A DNA stretch of 64,000 nucleotides from Zoogloea oleivorans. Its GTDB lineage: Bacteria > Pseudomonadota > Gammaproteobacteria > Burkholderiales > Rhodocyclaceae. The notes below the pieces were generated by a model. It saw only the letters and a program-made list of their open reading frames with translations, did no database searches and was not told where the DNA came from. Within the stretch, counting starts at the first letter, position 1; each line of letters opens with the position of its first letter. A program made the position numbers and the translations under genes. The DNA is taken from the NCBI RefSeq assembly GCF_008107625.1, contig NZ_SDKK01000010.1:1-64000 (forward strand), in the 5' to 3' direction. Below, in pieces: positions 9,539 to 18,316 of this stretch.

Positions 9539-10338
9539 GACGCCACCGCCAGCGCGCGCTGCAGCCAGTCCGCACAACAGCCGGCCACCTTGTCGTCCTC
9601 CAGCGGCGGGCGGGGCTCAAGCTCGACGAGGCACGGCCCGACCGCCGTCGCCACAAAACCCAACGCTGCACAAGCAAGGCCAAGACGGCGCACGAAAGCC
9701 ACACACCGAGCAGCGAGCACCTTCTCCTCGTCCAGCCCGCAGCAGGCATCCCCGAACACATGAATCCACTGCAGAGCCAGCCCGGCGGCTTCGCCTCCCC
9801 GATACCAGCCCGCCACATCGCTGCCCCGCGGATAGGCACTCCCGCCCACCCGCCACAGGCCGGTGCCCGCACCGCCACGCAGGGACGAGGCAACCACAAA
9901 ATCCGCCACCTCGATCCCCTGTCCGGCCGCCAGCACATGCCAGCCGAGAGGATGCCGGGCGGCAGCATAAGGATTGTCACCCGACACCCAATTGGCCACC
10001 GGCACCTGAAGGCGGTGGAGCCAGCTGCTCAGCAGGGCGGCAAACTCGGCGCCGGCGTAATCGCGGTCGGCAGGACTGGCATGAGCAAAGGCCGGCAACG
10101 CCAGCGACGCGAGGCGGTTCAACACCACCCCGATGCTGGCGTCGTGGACTTGGCGCCCATCGGCAAAAACAAGCGTCGTGGCGCCTTCCCCCTCCGGCGA
10201 ATGCTGCCAGCGGGCACGGGCCAGATCGGCCACCGAGACGCGCAGCACCCGGCAGCCACGCTGGCGCAACTGGCGCCCGACGAACTCACTCGATACGTCG
10301 TCGGGCTCGGCGAGAATCAGCACCACACGCTCAGTCAC
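9535..10338 (-). CDS. Degenerate ATP-grasp-like protein
   Basis: 267 residues, no family confidently recognised. The N-terminus (VVLILAEPDDVSSEFVGRQL) resembles the pre-ATP-grasp region of peptide-maturing ligases, and the C-terminal part (LGLACAALGFVATAVGPCLVELEPRPPLEDD) lines up with the final ATP-grasp metal site, but the D and N of the D-E-N set are lost (FVATAVG, ELEPRP). I therefore read it as a catalytically dead ATP-grasp paralogue, perhaps a partner of the active ligase encoded immediately downstream. GTG start at 10338 follows a purine-rich GGGGGGAG; it is 23 bp after the protease gene and overlaps the ligase gene by 4 bp. Confidence 0.6.
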   Translation of the reverse strand: MTERVVLILAEPDDVSSEFVGRQLRQRGCRVLRVSVADLARARWQHSPEGEGATTLVFADGRQVHDASIGVVLNRLASLALPAFAHASPADRDYAGAEFAALLSSWLHRLQVPVANWVSGDNPYAAARHPLGWHVLAAGQGIEVADFVVASSLRGGAGTGLWRVGGSAYPRGSDVAGWYRGGEAAGLALQWIHVFGDACCGLDEEKVLAARCVAFVRRLGLACAALGFVATAVGPCLVELEPRPPLEDDKVAGCCADWLQRALAVAS

Positions 10339-10361
10339 CCTCTCACTCCCCCCGCAGCCCG

Positions 10362-12179
10362 CTAGCCCTGGGGCCGGTCCAGCAGGCGCTTGCCGACGCT
10401 GGAGTCGGGGTCGACCTCGCTGTCCTCCTCGGCGTAGGCGCTGTCCGACAGGTCTGGACGCAAATCCCGGGAGATAAAGGGCTCCGCCACCTGTCCGCCC
10501 ATCAACAGCGCCTCGATATTGGCGATGCGCGCCTCCAGGGAGTTGATCTGGGCCACCCGCAGACCGGTACCGATGCCCGGACGGTCGGCCAGCTTGTTCT
10601 CGACCAATTTCTCGGTGAAACCCTTGTCGAGCCCCACCGATTTGTCGGTCACCGGCTTTTCGGGCTGCTTCTCGATGCGCTTTTCGACCAGCTTCTCACT
10701 CGCCACACTCTTGTCCGCAGCCAGCAGCTTTTCGGTCGCGACTTCCTTCCTCAGCTTGGTCACCGTGCACTTCACCCGCAGGTTGGCGCTGATCATCGGG
10801 CCGGAAGGGCCGATACCCGTTACCGCCACGCAGGTATTGGCCCCCGAGTACGACATGGAGTTGGGGGTCGAGGTGTTGTTGAAAGTGGTGTTGTTGCCGG
10901 AGCCCGGGTACGGGTCGCCGCCATCGCCGCGATTGTGGTCGAGCTCCATGTCGCGCTTGCCGTCGGCCTGCATCAGCGCCACCTTGTAGTGGGACTCGTT
11001 GGTGTTGCCGGCCACGCTGTCGTCGATGTGCCAGATGAGCAGCCCGCCGGCCGGCAGCGACGCATCGAAGCCGGTCTTCTGGCGGTTCTCGACCAGGAAG
11101 TATTCGCTGCTCGCCGCGCCGTTCTTCCACAGGCGATAAATCTTGCCCGAGTCCTTCACGTCGGCGATGTTCTTCGACCCGTTGGCAGTCACGTTGGTCA
11201 CGCTGGCCCAGCCCTGGTTGGCCTTGCACCACGCCGACGGATGCACCGGCGTATTACCGCCGCCACCCCAGCTGCCGCCCGCCATCAGACACCAGTTACC
11301 GATACCTTCCGAGGTGTAGTCGGTGTCGTACAGATCGGGGAAGCCGAACAGCAGGTGACCCAGTTCATGGCAGCACACACCGATCTTCGAGTCTTCCGGC
11401 ACCGTCAGGTAGGCGTAGATCTTGGTGCCGTCCACATTCATCGCACCGCCGTCGACAGTCCATTTGTGCGACCAGATGTCTCCGGAGCTGCCCGTCACCT
11501 CGGCCCCGCCCCCCGCGTGCACGACGATAAAAGCATCCACATAGCCGTTGCCGTCGTTGTCATAGAGCCCGAAGTTGACGCTGGCGTTGGAGGCCAGCAC
11601 CGCATCCCGCGCCATCGTGCGGGCGTTGGGCAGGGCCGCGCCGGTGCCCGATGCGCCGTGGGCGTACTGGGCCAGCGTCTTCGGCATGCGGAAGGGCCCG
11701 ACCACCTGGCCCTGGATGTTCACCAGCCCGCGCGTCACGTCGGTGAAATACTCGCGCACGCTCTTGGTCGGGATCACCCCGGTCGAAAAGAACAACTGCT
11801 CGAAGTGGGAAGGCGTTTGTATCATCGGCTTGTCGGAAAAATCCACCAGCACCACGATCACCCGCACCACGCCCCGCAGCGGCGCCCGCTCGGCCGCCGC
11901 GCCGCGGATCATGCTCGGCGAGGCGCCCAGCGGATAATCCTCCGGCGGAAAAATCATGCCGTCGTTGAAACCGTCATGCCGCGGCTCCGATGCACGAAGC
12001 TGGAACGAGGCCATGAAATCCTTGGCCTTGCCGCGCATCGATGTCAGCTCCTTCTTCAGCTTGTCCGCCAGTTCGGGGCATGGCGCCACCATGCAGCGCT
12101 CCCCGTCCTCACTGGCCCGCGCTTCCCTGTAGATGTGCTGCAAATCCGACGACAGGGACCGATAACGATATGTGCTCAT
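10362..12179 (-). CDS. M6-family zinc metalloprotease with charged C-terminal tail
   Basis: 605 residues. The zinc motif HELGH (about 271-275) is followed by LLFGFPDLYD, as in immune inhibitor A-type M6 peptidases. Other M6 features are DGNGYVDAFIVVHAGGGAEV, IWSHKW and GIGNWCLMAGGSW. Most M6 enzymes are secreted, yet this one starts MSTYRYRSLSSDLQHIYREA with no signal peptide. Beyond about residue 480 is a low-complexity tail with repeated EK/DKS pairs, then a heptad segment (VAQINSLEARIANIEALLMG) and an acidic Ser/Asp end (SDSAYAEEDSEVDPDSS). The ATG at 12179 has AAGGAGGGCGAG upstream. First gene of the operon with two ATP-grasp-like genes; the tail is a possible modification site. Confidence 0.85.
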   Translation of the reverse strand: MSTYRYRSLSSDLQHIYREARASEDGERCMVAPCPELADKLKKELTSMRGKAKDFMASFQLRASEPRHDGFNDGMIFPPEDYPLGASPSMIRGAAAERAPLRGVVRVIVVLVDFSDKPMIQTPSHFEQLFFSTGVIPTKSVREYFTDVTRGLVNIQGQVVGPFRMPKTLAQYAHGASGTGAALPNARTMARDAVLASNASVNFGLYDNDGNGYVDAFIVVHAGGGAEVTGSSGDIWSHKWTVDGGAMNVDGTKIYAYLTVPEDSKIGVCCHELGHLLFGFPDLYDTDYTSEGIGNWCLMAGGSWGGGGNTPVHPSAWCKANQGWASVTNVTANGSKNIADVKDSGKIYRLWKNGAASSEYFLVENRQKTGFDASLPAGGLLIWHIDDSVAGNTNESHYKVALMQADGKRDMELDHNRGDGGDPYPGSGNNTTFNNTSTPNSMSYSGANTCVAVTGIGPSGPMISANLRVKCTVTKLRKEVATEKLLAADKSVASEKLVEKRIEKQPEKPVTDKSVGLDKGFTEKLVENKLADRPGIGTGLRVAQINSLEARIANIEALLMGGQVAEPFISRDLRPDLSDSAYAEEDSEVDPDSSVGKRLLDRPQG

Positions 12180-12337
12180 GACCTCGCCCTCCTTCTTGGG
12201 CGCGCTGCGATGGCGCGCACCAGTCATTGATCGAATCAACGCGGAGACGGACAGCTTCCACACCCGGAACGGGTAGGCAAAAGAGATGCAGAAGGACTTT
12301 GGACAACTGAAAGATATCAGCCCCCGGAGATATGAGA

Positions 12338-13495
12338 CTAGGTTATGGATGGCGCCCGGGCAAGAGAACGTGTGCTGGCCTTGCGGGCACGCACCTTGTG
12401 CCGCCAGCGCAGCCAACCGGTCGCAAAGGCCAGCGTCGGCAGCAGCCCGCCCAGGCAGGCCAGCAGGCGCCCGGCCAGGCCGAAAACCTCGCCGTTGTGG
12501 AGAGGATGCATCCAGTCCATGAAAGTGTCGCCACCGCTGTTCTCCAGCGGATCGCGCACGGCGAGGATGTCCCCGCTTGCCGGATGCACCCACACCTGGC
12601 TGCGTGGAAAACGCCGTCCTGGCTCGGCAGCCTGATGAAAGCGCACCGAGATCGGCTTGCCGGCGCGGCCCGGGGTTTCGATCCAGCGCAGCTCGGCGCC
12701 GGGGAAGCGGGCCTGGGCGATGCGTACCGCCTCGGCGAGCGGAATCGGCGTGGCGCCCTCCTCCAGCAAACCGGCCGGCGCCCGGAAGGACGGGCGCAGG
12801 GGCGAGAAGCGGTCCACCACACTGCGGGCCTCGTCCGGCAGGGCCAGCACGCTGCCGGTAAGCGCCAGCACGGCCAGCACGACAAAGCCGTAAACACCCG
12901 ACAACACATGCAGATCATAGGTCTTGCGCACGACACCGCGACGCAGCACCGGCTTCAGCGCCGCCCCCAGACGCGCCCGGCTCGGCCACCACAGGTACAG
13001 CCCGCTGAACAGCGAGACCAGCAGCACCAGCCCGGCAATGCCCACCGCCGTTTTGCCGGCGGAGCCCAGCAGCAACGTGTAGTGCAGATCATAGAGCCAG
13101 GTCACCGCGTAGTCGCCCCACAGGCGCCCGCTGGTCACCTGCAGGGAGTCCGGATCAAGGCTCAACATGAGCGGTGCAAAACCGCGTCCGGCTGTTTCCG
13201 GCGGATTGTAGTAACGCACCCGCAAGGCGTCGTTGGCGTCCAGCGGCATCTCGATGCGCCACGGCCCGTCGTGTTCGGGATACACGGCCTGGACCCGGCT
13301 CAGCACCGCGTCCGGCGACGGCGCCTCGATCACCGGGCGACTCACCTGCAGCGCCGGGTTGAGCGCCTCGTCCACGCCCAGGTAAAAAACCAGCACGCTG
13401 CCGGTCAGCCCGAGCAGCGCAAACAGCCCGCCCAGCACCAGCCCGACGTACAGATGCACGTCCAGCCACAGGCGCCGGGCGCGCGAAGCCGCCAT
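12338..13495 (-). CDS. PepSY-domain membrane protein (iron-uptake associated)
   Basis: About 385 residues. It has four or so transmembrane helices: near residues 12-34 (LYVGLVLGGLFALLGLTGSV), about 150-172 (GIAGLVLLVSLFSGLYLWW), about 195-220 and about 345-370, with PepSY-type periplasmic regions between them. The DWMHPLHNGEVFG motif ahead of the last helix is characteristic of the PepSY_TM family that accompanies siderophore receptors and may act in ferric reduction. The ATG at 13495 overlaps the stop of the TonB receptor gene as TGATG, so the two are translated together. Confidence 0.87.
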   Translation of the reverse strand: MAASRARRLWLDVHLYVGLVLGGLFALLGLTGSVLVFYLGVDEALNPALQVSRPVIEAPSPDAVLSRVQAVYPEHDGPWRIEMPLDANDALRVRYYNPPETAGRGFAPLMLSLDPDSLQVTSGRLWGDYAVTWLYDLHYTLLLGSAGKTAVGIAGLVLLVSLFSGLYLWWPSRARLGAALKPVLRRGVVRKTYDLHVLSGVYGFVVLAVLALTGSVLALPDEARSVVDRFSPLRPSFRAPAGLLEEGATPIPLAEAVRIAQARFPGAELRWIETPGRAGKPISVRFHQAAEPGRRFPRSQVWVHPASGDILAVRDPLENSGGDTFMDWMHPLHNGEVFGLAGRLLACLGGLLPTLAFATGWLRWRHKVRARKASTRSLARAPSIT

Positions 13496-15525
13496 CAGAA
13501 CTTGGCGCTGAGCGTGCCGTACACGCTGCGCGGCGTACCCGGCGCATGCAGGGACTGGGCACCGTCCCACCACACGTATTCGCTGTAGCGGTCGAACAGG
13601 TTGCGCACCTGCACTTCCACGCTCACCTTGGGCGTCAACTTGTAGGCTGCCGACACGTTGGCCAGCGCATAGCCGCCGAACTTGCCGGTGGTGTTGCTGC
13701 GCTCCAGGTAATAACTGCCCTGCCCGTTCAGCCATGCCGACACGCGCAGCGCGTCGCTGGCCTGGTAATCGGCGCCCAGGTTGTAGAGCAGGTGCGGCAC
13801 GTGATCGATTTCGCGGCCGGTGGTGGCCAGCGAGGCCGCATCGGCCTGCAGGATCTTCGAACGCTGCAACGCGGCGGCCACCCACAGCCCGAGTTGGCGC
13901 GAGGGCTGGGCGTTGAGCTGCAGGTCGATGCCCTGGCGGCGTGTCTGGCCGACGTTCTCGGCGTCGTTGGCGGGGTCGTTGAGACGGCGGCGAGCCTCGT
14001 TGGAGGCGGTCTGGCGCCATGCGGCCACACGCCCGTCGAGCCAGGCGAGCGGACGGAACTTGAGACCGGCCTCCCAACCCTCATTGATCGACGGCGACAG
14101 GTCGGCGCTCTGGTTCACTTTGTAGGACGCGGTGCCCACACCCACCTGGAAACTGCGGCCCCAGTTGCCGTACACCGAGTAACCGTCCGCCAGCACATAC
14201 ACCGCGCTCAGCTTGGGCTGCTTGATGTTGCCGTAGTCGTTGGCGTCGTAGCTCTGGCCATTGAGTTTGTTGGTGTAGGTCCCGTCGATGCGGTCCACCC
14301 GGAAAGCCGGCGTCAGGGTCAGCCCGGCAATCGGCTTGATCACCGCCTGCACAAAGGCCCCGGCGGTATTGAACTCGAAGGCCTGGTCGCGGGTGCGGGT
14401 CTGGCGCGCCTGATTAAGGGTGGTGTAGCGCTGGCTGCGGTTCTCCTGGTGCTCGGCATCCACGCCCCCCATCACCGACACATCGCCGATGACGGTCTTG
14501 CCGCCACGCCAGGTCAGGGTCGTGGACGCGCCCGTGTGGGTCTCGGCGACGATACGCTCCTGCTGGGCCGCGCCGGCCGAGAACTTCACGAAGCGCCGGT
14601 CGGCCAGGTCGTTGAGGTACACCTGTCCAGCCCAGAAGAGTCGCTCGCCGATTTCCGACTCGCCCTGCAGCGCAAACTGGCTGACCTGGCGGCGGTCTTC
14701 GTCGCTGGCGTTGTGTACCGGCGACTGGTCCGGGTTGGCCGTGCGCTGGGCGGCGGTCAGGTAACCGGCCTCCTCGGCACTGGCCGTGTAGTGACGGGCG
14801 ATCAGGCCGAAGCGGCTAGTGCCCTTGTCCGGCGTGACGAACCACTTGCCCGAGAAGCTGGCATTCTCGGCTTTGGAATGATCCCGGTAGCCATCGGTCT
14901 TCTGGTAGGCCACGGCGTAGTTCTGCGACAGCGCGTCTTTCTCGAAGCCCGCGGCGGCCTGCAGCTCGTGTGTCTGGAAGCTGCCGGCGGTAACGCGGCC
15001 AAGCAGGTAGTTGCCGCCGCTCTTGGTGGTGATGTTGGCGTTGCCGGCAATGTTGTGCAGGCCGTAGCGCGGATCGTTGGTGCCGCGCACCACTTCGATG
15101 GACTCGATGTCGAGCCGCGGCGCGAGATCGATGTAGGGCATGTTGCCATCGTTGCTGTTGCCCGGCACCCCATCGATCAGCAGCTTCACCGCGTTGATCT
15201 CGCCCTCCCCGTTGAAGCCGCGCATCGAGAACTTGCCCGACGTCGTCCCCTGGCCGAACTGGGTCAGCATGACCCCCGGCACCTGGCCGAAGAGCTCCCA
15301 GTTGTTCGACACCACCTGGCTCTCAATGCGCGCCGTGGGCAGGATGTCCACCGAACTGAGCACCCGGCGCGCCTCCAGCGGCCCGCCGGCGGCACTGCTC
15401 ACCAGCACTTCGCCGAGGGTCAGGGCAATGCTGTCGGCCGGGCGGGCGGCTTGCTGGGCAAACGCGGAAGTCGTCAGGGCAAGGCCCAGCGCGAGGGCGA
15501 TTGGAGTGAGCTGCGGGCGAATCAT
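13495..15525 (-). CDS. TonB-dependent outer-membrane receptor, siderophore type
   Basis: About 676 residues. A signal peptide (MIRPQLTPIALALGLALTTSAFA) is followed by the plug domain with the usual signatures (GQVPGVMLTQFGQ, FSMRGFNGEG, IESIEVVRGTNDPRYG, NITTKSG) and a beta-barrel ending in the expected terminal Phe (YGTLSAKF). The plug also carries LLIDGVPGNSNDGNMPYID. It should import a metal chelate or cofactor powered by TonB-ExbBD, which is not encoded here. The downstream PepSY protein favours a siderophore or iron role; no clear Fur box is visible upstream. The start at 15525 is chosen because the signal peptide follows directly. Confidence 0.9.
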   Translation of the reverse strand: MIRPQLTPIALALGLALTTSAFAQQAARPADSIALTLGEVLVSSAAGGPLEARRVLSSVDILPTARIESQVVSNNWELFGQVPGVMLTQFGQGTTSGKFSMRGFNGEGEINAVKLLIDGVPGNSNDGNMPYIDLAPRLDIESIEVVRGTNDPRYGLHNIAGNANITTKSGGNYLLGRVTAGSFQTHELQAAAGFEKDALSQNYAVAYQKTDGYRDHSKAENASFSGKWFVTPDKGTSRFGLIARHYTASAEEAGYLTAAQRTANPDQSPVHNASDEDRRQVSQFALQGESEIGERLFWAGQVYLNDLADRRFVKFSAGAAQQERIVAETHTGASTTLTWRGGKTVIGDVSVMGGVDAEHQENRSQRYTTLNQARQTRTRDQAFEFNTAGAFVQAVIKPIAGLTLTPAFRVDRIDGTYTNKLNGQSYDANDYGNIKQPKLSAVYVLADGYSVYGNWGRSFQVGVGTASYKVNQSADLSPSINEGWEAGLKFRPLAWLDGRVAAWRQTASNEARRRLNDPANDAENVGQTRRQGIDLQLNAQPSRQLGLWVAAALQRSKILQADAASLATTGREIDHVPHLLYNLGADYQASDALRVSAWLNGQGSYYLERSNTTGKFGGYALANVSAAYKLTPKVSVEVQVRNLFDRYSEYVWWDGAQSLHAPGTPRSVYGTLSAKF

Positions 15526-15916
15526 GGCGTTCCTTGTCAGTCGGCAAGCGGGGGCCGGACTGTACCAAGCGAGCACACCAAGAACACTTGATTCCTGTTA
15601 AAAATCAGGCGACTGCGACACTATGCCGCAGAACGCACGGTGCTACCAGGCGTAGCTGAGCGAGATGACCTTGTGGATATCCAGCAAGTAGCTCAGCGCC
15701 ATGCTGCGAACTAACCGATCCTCCTGCGCTTCGCGGGGAATGGGCTGAGCCACTGCACCCGCTCGAAAGACTACATTTCTGTCATTATCCGGCCGACCCG
15801 CTTCGCACGAAACCGACCATGCCATTTGAGCTCTCCATCACCCGCTGTAGCAACTCCCGCTGCAACACCGGACTCCCCCTGCTATGGGCGGAAAATAATG
15901 CCCACCGGGGTTCAGC
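15526..15916. other. 391-bp divergent intergenic region
   Basis: This lies between the TonB receptor (leftward) and the NERD protein (rightward) and must carry both promoters. I see no convincing Fur box, repeat or RNA gene. A short imperfect palindrome CCTGTTAAAAATCAGG lies near 15595-15610. A 60-codon minus-strand frame (15643-15825) has no recognisable family and is not called. Confidence 0.5.
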
Positions 15917-16801
15917 ATGACTGCTGTCTGGATTTTTCTCCTGTCCCTGTTACCACTGCTGATCATGGTTCCGGCAGTGTTCGGCTATCGCTGGTGGATG
16001 GACCGGCAACCTCGTCGCGACCCGCTCACGACGGATTTGCGCCGCCTGCCGGGCAACAGCCTTCAGGAAAGGCGCGACACCGAACGGGAAAAGGTCATGA
16101 CGCTAATGATATGGGCTCTCGCCTCGGGCTTTATTACCGGCATCACCGTCATAGGACGCCATCTGCCACAGAACGGATTCAACTGGCAGCACACAGACAC
16201 AATCTACCTGCTGATCGGCCTGGGCGCCTCTGCGATTCTCACCTGGCGAATGGTCCGCTACATGCCAGCACTGCAAAGAATGAAAGAAGGCGTGCGTGCC
16301 GAACAAGCTGCAGCTCAGGAGCTTGGCGAAGCACTGGCGGGCCGCAATCGCATCATCCACGATGTGCAAGCGGGGGCCTTCAACATCGACCATGTGGTGA
16401 TCACGCCCGGCGGGATCTTTGCAGTAGAAACCAAGTCGCGTCTAAAGCCCCCCGCAGGCAAGGGCGCCGAGGCGGTCAAGGTGCGCTACGACGGGAAGAA
16501 ACTCGACTTTCCCGGGTGGAGCGAAACCGCACCGCTGGAGCAGGCCCGCCGCCAGGCCGACTGGCTGGCCCGCCACTTGAAGGCTGCCACCGGTGAGAGC
16601 TTCCCGGTCCTGGCTGTACTTGCCCTGCCCGGTTGGTATGTGGAGAACACAGCCCGCATCACCGACGAAATGGTGCGGGTGCTAAACCCCAAGAACGCTA
16701 GCTGGCTCTTCATTAAGCGCCCTGTCAGCCTCGACGACGCGGCTCTGCAACGAGCGATTTTTGCGGTCGAGAAACTGGCGGCCGAACCCGTACCGGATTA
16801 G
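15917..16801 (+). CDS. Membrane-anchored NERD-domain protein
   Basis: 294 residues. Hydrophobic helices lie at about 3-24 (VWIFLLSLLPLLIMVPAVFG), 62-80 and 96-112. The C-terminal half is a NERD (nuclease-related) domain: GRNRIIHDVQAGAFNIDHVVITPGG, FAVETKSR and a KKLDFPGW...QARRQADWLARHL segment. The IDHVV...VETK pattern matches the restriction-endonuclease-like core (D, ExK). Such proteins are thought to act on nucleic acids, but the family is little studied and the membrane location is puzzling. It converges on the CorC-type gene with a gap of 32 bp and no visible terminator. Confidence 0.85.
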   Translation: MTAVWIFLLSLLPLLIMVPAVFGYRWWMDRQPRRDPLTTDLRRLPGNSLQERRDTEREKVMTLMIWALASGFITGITVIGRHLPQNGFNWQHTDTIYLLIGLGASAILTWRMVRYMPALQRMKEGVRAEQAAAQELGEALAGRNRIIHDVQAGAFNIDHVVITPGGIFAVETKSRLKPPAGKGAEAVKVRYDGKKLDFPGWSETAPLEQARRQADWLARHLKAATGESFPVLAVLALPGWYVENTARITDEMVRVLNPKNASWLFIKRPVSLDDAALQRAIFAVEKLAAEPVPD

Positions 16802-16833
16802 ACATCAATGCCGACCTGGCGGCACCAGACTCG

Positions 16834-18144
16834 TCAGGACGCCTTCCCCGCCACGGGCAGCGACACCAGCACCTTGTCCACCCGGTTGCGATCCATGTCC
16901 ATGACCTCGAAGCGCCAGCCCGAAACTTCAAAGTGATCGGCGGGCGCGGGGATGCGGCCGAGGGAATGCATGATGAAACCACCGAGGGTATTGAAGGAGT
17001 GCTCCTCCTCGCCCGGCAGGTCGGCATCGATATCGAGTACCGACTTGAGACGCTCGACACCGACGTCGCCATCGACCAGCCACGACCCGTCCTCCCGCTG
17101 CACCATGTCGCGGTCTTCGGGAGCGGCCGGCTCGGAAAGCTCTCCGACGATCGCCGACATGACATCGGTGAGGGTCACCAGGCCCTGCACCTCGCCGTAT
17201 TCGTCGACGGCCAGCGCGAACTGCATGCGGGCGCGGCGGAAATTGGCCAGCAACTGGGTGGTGCTCACCGACTCGGGGATGTATAGCGGCGGGTGCAGCA
17301 GGGACTCCACATCGGCCACCGTGACGCCGTGGCCGGGCAGCACCTTCTTGAGCAGGTCACCGGTCTGCAGGATGCCGAGCACGTGCTCGAGCCCGTCGCG
17401 GCACACCACCAGGCGCGAATACTCGGTTTCGATGATGCGCTGCCACAGGGTCTCCTCGTCCTCATCCAGGTCGAGCACGAACATATCGCGGCGCGGCGTC
17501 ATGATGGCGGCGATGCGCTGCTCGTCGAGACGCAGCACGTTGGAAACGATCTCCTGTTCACTCTCGTGGAAGACGCCGGCTTCGGCGCCCTGCTCCATCA
17601 GCACCTTGATCTCGTCGTCGGTCACCGGCGGCTCTTCGCGGCTGCGCGTGCCGAGCAGGCGCAGCACGGTCGAACAGGAGCCGGAAAGAATGACCACCAG
17701 CGGATGGGTGGCACGGGCCAGCACCATCATCGGCCGGGCGATCAGCGAAGCGATGCCCTCCGGCGCCAGCAGCGCCAGGCGCTTCGGCACCAGTTCGCCG
17801 ATGACGACCGAAAAATAGGTCAGGCCAACGACGGTAATGGTCAGCGCAATCGTCCGGGCATGAGTGTCCACCAAGGGAATGCCGGCCAGCCAGCTGGCCA
17901 GTGGATCGGCCACGGCAGCCTCACCGATCGCACCGCTCAGAATCCCGATCGAGGTGATGCCAACCTGGATGGTGGACAGGAAACTGGATGGATCCTGATG
18001 CAGCGACAGGGCTGCCTGGGCACCCAGGCTGCCATCGTCAGACAGGTTCTGAAGCCGGGACTTGCGCGAAGAAACAACGGCCATCTCGGACATGGCGAAC
18101 ACGCCATTGAGAAGGATGAGCAAAACAACGAGGACAATATCCAT
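16834..18144 (-). CDS. CNNM/CorC (HlyC/CorC) family membrane protein with CBS pair
   Basis: About 436 residues. The N-terminal DUF21/CNNM transmembrane domain (MDIVLVVLLILLNGVFAMSE, VTVVGLTYFSVVIGELVPK) is followed by a CBS-domain pair (EQRIAAIMTPRRDMFVLD, VLGILQTGDLLKK) and a C-terminal CorC_HlyC domain (WLVDGDVGVERL, HSLGRIPAPADHF). Members are linked to magnesium or cobalt homeostasis; the old haemolysin label is misleading. The ATG at 18144 opens the first helix directly, though its ribosome site is weak; an in-frame ATG at 18207 is a possible alternative. Confidence 0.9.
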   Translation of the reverse strand: MDIVLVVLLILLNGVFAMSEMAVVSSRKSRLQNLSDDGSLGAQAALSLHQDPSSFLSTIQVGITSIGILSGAIGEAAVADPLASWLAGIPLVDTHARTIALTITVVGLTYFSVVIGELVPKRLALLAPEGIASLIARPMMVLARATHPLVVILSGSCSTVLRLLGTRSREEPPVTDDEIKVLMEQGAEAGVFHESEQEIVSNVLRLDEQRIAAIMTPRRDMFVLDLDEDEETLWQRIIETEYSRLVVCRDGLEHVLGILQTGDLLKKVLPGHGVTVADVESLLHPPLYIPESVSTTQLLANFRRARMQFALAVDEYGEVQGLVTLTDVMSAIVGELSEPAAPEDRDMVQREDGSWLVDGDVGVERLKSVLDIDADLPGEEEHSFNTLGGFIMHSLGRIPAPADHFEVSGWRFEVMDMDRNRVDKVLVSLPVAGKAS

Positions 18145-18316
18145 TAGTGCAGGCCAGCAGCCGGCAACAACACCGGTAACTGGCTCGGAAGTGGTGACAG
18201 CCGACATTGTAGTGGCTGCGTCAAGCACACACGGGCGCCGTATCGGCATGGCAGTGGCGACTTGCCTGCCCGATGCGCTACCTTGAGCAACCCGAAGGAG
18301 TCCCGACAGGAGCAAC

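Noticed and set aside
15643-15825. 60-codon minus-strand frame upstream of the TonB receptor
   Set aside because: No recognisable family, no clear ribosome site, codon use not convincing.
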